NCBI GenBank assembly: GCA_905202605.1
Contig: CAJKSU010000005.1
Location: 1-34,663, forward strand
Origin: an uncultured Eubacteriales bacterium
GTDB lineage: Bacteria > Bacillota > Clostridia > Oscillospirales > Oscillospiraceae
Direction of reading: 5' to 3'
DNA length: 34,663 nucleotides
Made by a program: the position numbers and the translations under genes. The notes beneath the pieces are model-generated. The model worked only from the letters and a program-made list of their open reading frames with translations. It was not told the origin of the DNA and did not search any database. Below, piece after piece: positions 32,489 to 34,663 of the stretch. Position 1 is the stretch's first letter. Each line of letters begins with the position of its first letter.

Positions 32489-33640
32489 TCAGGCTTTCTT
32501 TTTCTCCCGGCGATACACCACCGCAGAAATAGCGGAGGCCACCGGCACCGTCAGCACCACACCGCCGGTGGAGGCAATGCCCTGCGCCAGCTCCATGGCG
32601 AGATAGTCCGAATTTAAAAGATGCCCCATGTCATAGCCATAGGCCAGCAGCAGAATCATGGTGGTCAGTGCAGTGCCGGTATAGGCCAGAATCAGTGTAT
32701 TGGTCATGGTTCCGATCATATCTCTGCCGATGCGCATCCCTGATGCCATCAGTGCGCCGGTTCCCAGCTCTGGATTCAGAGCGTGTATTTCCTCCAGCGA
32801 CGCCGCCACGGACATTCCCACGTCCATCACAGCTCCCAGTGCCGCAATGAGCACCGATGCCATGAGCATTGGGCGCAGTTCCATTCCCGTCGTTTGGGTA
32901 ATCATCAGAAGCGACTCTGCCGAATCCAGATTATAGCCGGAGATATGCAGCACCCCGGAAAAGATCCAGAACAGCACCCCGGACAGTGCCGTCCCCATTA
33001 GGGTCGCCGCAGCAGCCGCAAAGGTCTTCCGTCCGATGCCGCCCAGCAGGATCAGCGCCGCAAGCTTTCCCACCGCAATGGTCGCCACCACCGAACCCAT
33101 GACGCTCCAGCCGTGGAAAATTGCCTGCACCAGAAAGAACAGGATCACAAACACCGTATAGCCAAGACCAATCAGGGACCATGCGCCCTTTCCCCGTCCT
33201 ACCGCCAGTACGATCACTGCGAACACCGCCACGGTAAAAAGCAGTCCCGGCGTTCGGTGATAATTGAAGACCGTATAATAGGGGGCAGCATTCTCCGGCT
33301 GATCCACACAGATCATAATGGTCATCCCCTGCTTTGCCACCACGTTCAGGGTTCGGGTCACGTAATTGGTGACGCTGACCATCTCTCCCTTTTCCGTTCC
33401 CTCCAAAATCTCCACAGTCAGCTGCTGCACGCCCACCTGCCGATCCGTTTCCAGCGTGTCCGGCTCCAGCTGCTCCATGTCCACTGTCAGTACCTTGCCC
33501 CGGACATAGTGCAGACTGTCGTTATTGACCATTTGAAAGGTATTGATCTCATTCCACTGAATCATTAGGATCCCCGCCACGGTAATCAGCATCAGCACCA
33601 GACAGATCAGTTTTTTCCATGGAAGGTTTTTTATCTTCAT
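32489..33640 (-). CDS. YibE/F-like membrane protein
   Basis: The 383-residue protein has one N-terminal membrane helix (about 10-29), an outer-face domain (about 35-125), and then about seven membrane helices. The segments LLFTVAVFAVIVLAVGR, GAVMDVGMSVAASLEEI and ASTGGVVLTVPVA are typical of YibE/F proteins. The family has no proven activity; a transport role has been suggested. The ATG at 33640 is nine bases from AGGAG; an ATG six bases earlier is too close. Confidence 0.85.
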   Translation of the reverse strand: MKIKNLPWKKLICLVLMLITVAGILMIQWNEINTFQMVNNDSLHYVRGKVLTVDMEQLEPDTLETDRQVGVQQLTVEILEGTEKGEMVSVTNYVTRTLNVVAKQGMTIMICVDQPENAAPYYTVFNYHRTPGLLFTVAVFAVIVLAVGRGKGAWSLIGLGYTVFVILFFLVQAIFHGWSVMGSVVATIAVGKLAALILLGGIGRKTFAAAAATLMGTALSGVLFWIFSGVLHISGYNLDSAESLLMITQTTGMELRPMLMASVLIAALGAVMDVGMSVAASLEEIHALNPELGTGALMASGMRIGRDMIGTMTNTLILAYTGTALTTMILLLAYGYDMGHLLNSDYLAMELAQGIASTGGVVLTVPVASAISAVVYRREKKKA

Positions 33641-33738
33641 TATCATCGTCTCCTGACTGCCGCCGACCTTGTTCCGGCGACCTTATTATCCTACTGCGCC
33701 TTCGTAAAATGTACCGCCGCAGCCGGGTAAAAATTAAG

Positions 33739-33770
33739 AAAAGGCCCAGGGAATTTTCCCTGAGCCTTTT
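33739..33770 (-). terminator. Terminator of the SLH-protein gene
   Basis: AAAAGGCTCAGGGAA pairs with TTCCCTGGGCCTTTT on the minus strand (one mismatch), with T-runs after it. It lies 16 bases beyond the SLH-protein stop codon. Confidence 0.8.
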
Positions 33771-33786
33771 GATTTAGAAGCGGATA

Positions 33787-34663
33787 TTACTTGATGTTCT
33801 CCAGCCGGTAGAGCATCACTGCACACTGCTGTCTCAGAAGCACATCCGTGGGTGCCAGCGTATCGGTCGCGGTACCCTGAATGATTCCGGCATTCACCGC
33901 CCAGGCCATTGCCGTCTTGGCATACTGACCCACGCTGCCGTTATCCTTGAAGCCGCTCAGGTCGCTCTGACCGCTGACATCCATGCCCTGAATCTTTGCA
34001 TACCGGTAGAGGAATGCGGCCATCTGCTGACGGGATACAGTCTGATCCGGGGCAAAAGTGGCCTTGTTGTAGCCTTGGGCAATGTCATTCTCTGCCGCCC
34101 AGATCACTGCCTTTTCATAGTAGGCGCCCTTCCGCAGGTCAGTGAAGGTGCTGGTTCCCGTTACATCGGGGCTACCTGCCATCCGGTAGAGCACCGTTAC
34201 CACCATGCCGCGGGTCATGGGCTGATCCACACCGTAAACCGTATCGCTCATGCCCTTCATGATGCCGTCCTGATACAGCTGATCCACGGCCTCATGATAA
34301 TATCTGGTCTGATCCACATCGGTGAAGCCCTTGGTGGGGCAATTTGCGCCGCCGTCACAGGGCTGCTTCTCCGGCTTTTCCGGCTGCTCCGGCTGCTCCG
34401 GATCCTTGGCATTCTTATGCAGGGTGAAGGTATCCACCACGCTCTGGTCGCTGGTGCGGTAGGTCGTCACAGTGAAGGTATCGGGAGTTACAGAAACCTT
34501 GGAGTAGTTGGGTACCTTCTCCTGATTCTGCACCGCGGTATAGGTAAAGGCCTCATTGGTAATCTGATAGAATTTGGAGCCGGAACCGGAGTTCAGAGTC
34601 ACATACTGTACGCCGTTGGGCTGGTAAATGTCCGTCAGAGCGGTGCCGTCCTCGTTCTTCTGC
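33787..34663 (-). CDS. S-layer-homology surface protein, partial (N-terminus beyond window)
   Basis: The frame is open to the right edge; 291 codons are visible. The C-terminal half holds three SLH domains (GFTDVDQTRYYHEAVDQLY onward, STFTDLRKGAYYEKAVIWA onward, SGFKDNGSVGQYAKTAMAWA onward), which bind secondary cell-wall polymer and anchor the protein to the surface. A Pro/Glu/Lys spacer (PEQPEQPEKPEKQP) and a beta-rich segment precede them. The extracellular domain that would define the role lies outside the window. Confidence 0.92.
   Translation of the reverse strand, partial: QKNEDGTALTDIYQPNGVQYVTLNSGSGSKFYQITNEAFTYTAVQNQEKVPNYSKVSVTPDTFTVTTYRTSDQSVVDTFTLHKNAKDPEQPEQPEKPEKQPCDGGANCPTKGFTDVDQTRYYHEAVDQLYQDGIMKGMSDTVYGVDQPMTRGMVVTVLYRMAGSPDVTGTSTFTDLRKGAYYEKAVIWAAENDIAQGYNKATFAPDQTVSRQQMAAFLYRYAKIQGMDVSGQSDLSGFKDNGSVGQYAKTAMAWAVNAGIIQGTATDTLAPTDVLLRQQCAVMLYRLENIK

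Overview
The window looks like chromosomal DNA of an anaerobic, endospore-forming Clostridia member, most likely of the Oscillospiraceae/Ruminococcaceae type. This is an inference from gene content: GC-rich coding sequence, S-layer-homology (SLH) proteins, SpoIIP, a PerR-like regulator next to a rubredoxin-first rubrerythrin, type III glutamine synthetase, the hrcA-grpE-dnaK-dnaJ order with a CIRCE operator, and the Firmicutes order glmU-prs-pth-mfd. No rRNA, tRNA, CRISPR array, intact insertion sequence or prophage module was seen.

Layout. 1-3.9 kb (minus strand): the N-terminal 608 residues of a secreted repetitive surface protein that runs off the left edge, about 460 bases without a convincing gene, a LytTR-PAS one-component regulator, and a lipoprotein of unknown function. 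4.1-7.3 kb (plus): glnN with a terminator inside its own leader, then a thioredoxin-reductase-like flavoprotein. 7.5-12.4 kb (plus): the CIRCE-controlled heat-shock operon. 12.5-19 kb (plus): glmU-like, prs, pth and mfd. 19-21.8 kb (plus): a VanW-domain membrane protein with a repeat-rich N-terminus, and a MarR regulator. 21.9-23.4 kb (minus): a 3-hydroxyacyl-CoA dehydrogenase-like protein and a small orphan protein. 23.4-26.7 kb (plus): SpoIIP, a small membrane protein and cardiolipin synthase. 26.7-28.3 kb (minus): a 35-codon SLH remnant with an intact promoter, a frameshifted SHOCT remnant, and an iron-dependent alcohol dehydrogenase. 28.5-29.7 kb (plus): PerR-like regulator and reverse rubrerythrin. 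29.7-31 kb: a small AT-rich cassette of a Cro/C1-type regulator divergent from a two-gene operon (CFI-box protein plus membrane-anchored protein). 31-34.7 kb: a dicarboxylate/amino-acid:cation symporter, a YibE/F-like membrane protein, and the C-terminal part of an SLH protein running off the right edge.

The points most worth a second look are: (1) a strong intrinsic terminator about ten bases after the predicted glnN start point, which implies attenuation control; (2) a GlmU homologue in the classic locus whose uridylyltransferase domain has lost its nucleotide-binding signature while the acetyltransferase domain is intact; (3) the AT-rich cassette with two copies of an operator placed inside and just downstream of a consensus promoter; (4) a flavoprotein with the CxxC redox pair but without the usual NADPH-phosphate-binding motif; (5) a VanW protein with a 15-base tandem repeat and no well-placed ATG, GTG or TTG start; (6) decayed SLH and SHOCT gene remnants side by side. 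All functional assignments are from reading the sequence; no database search was run.
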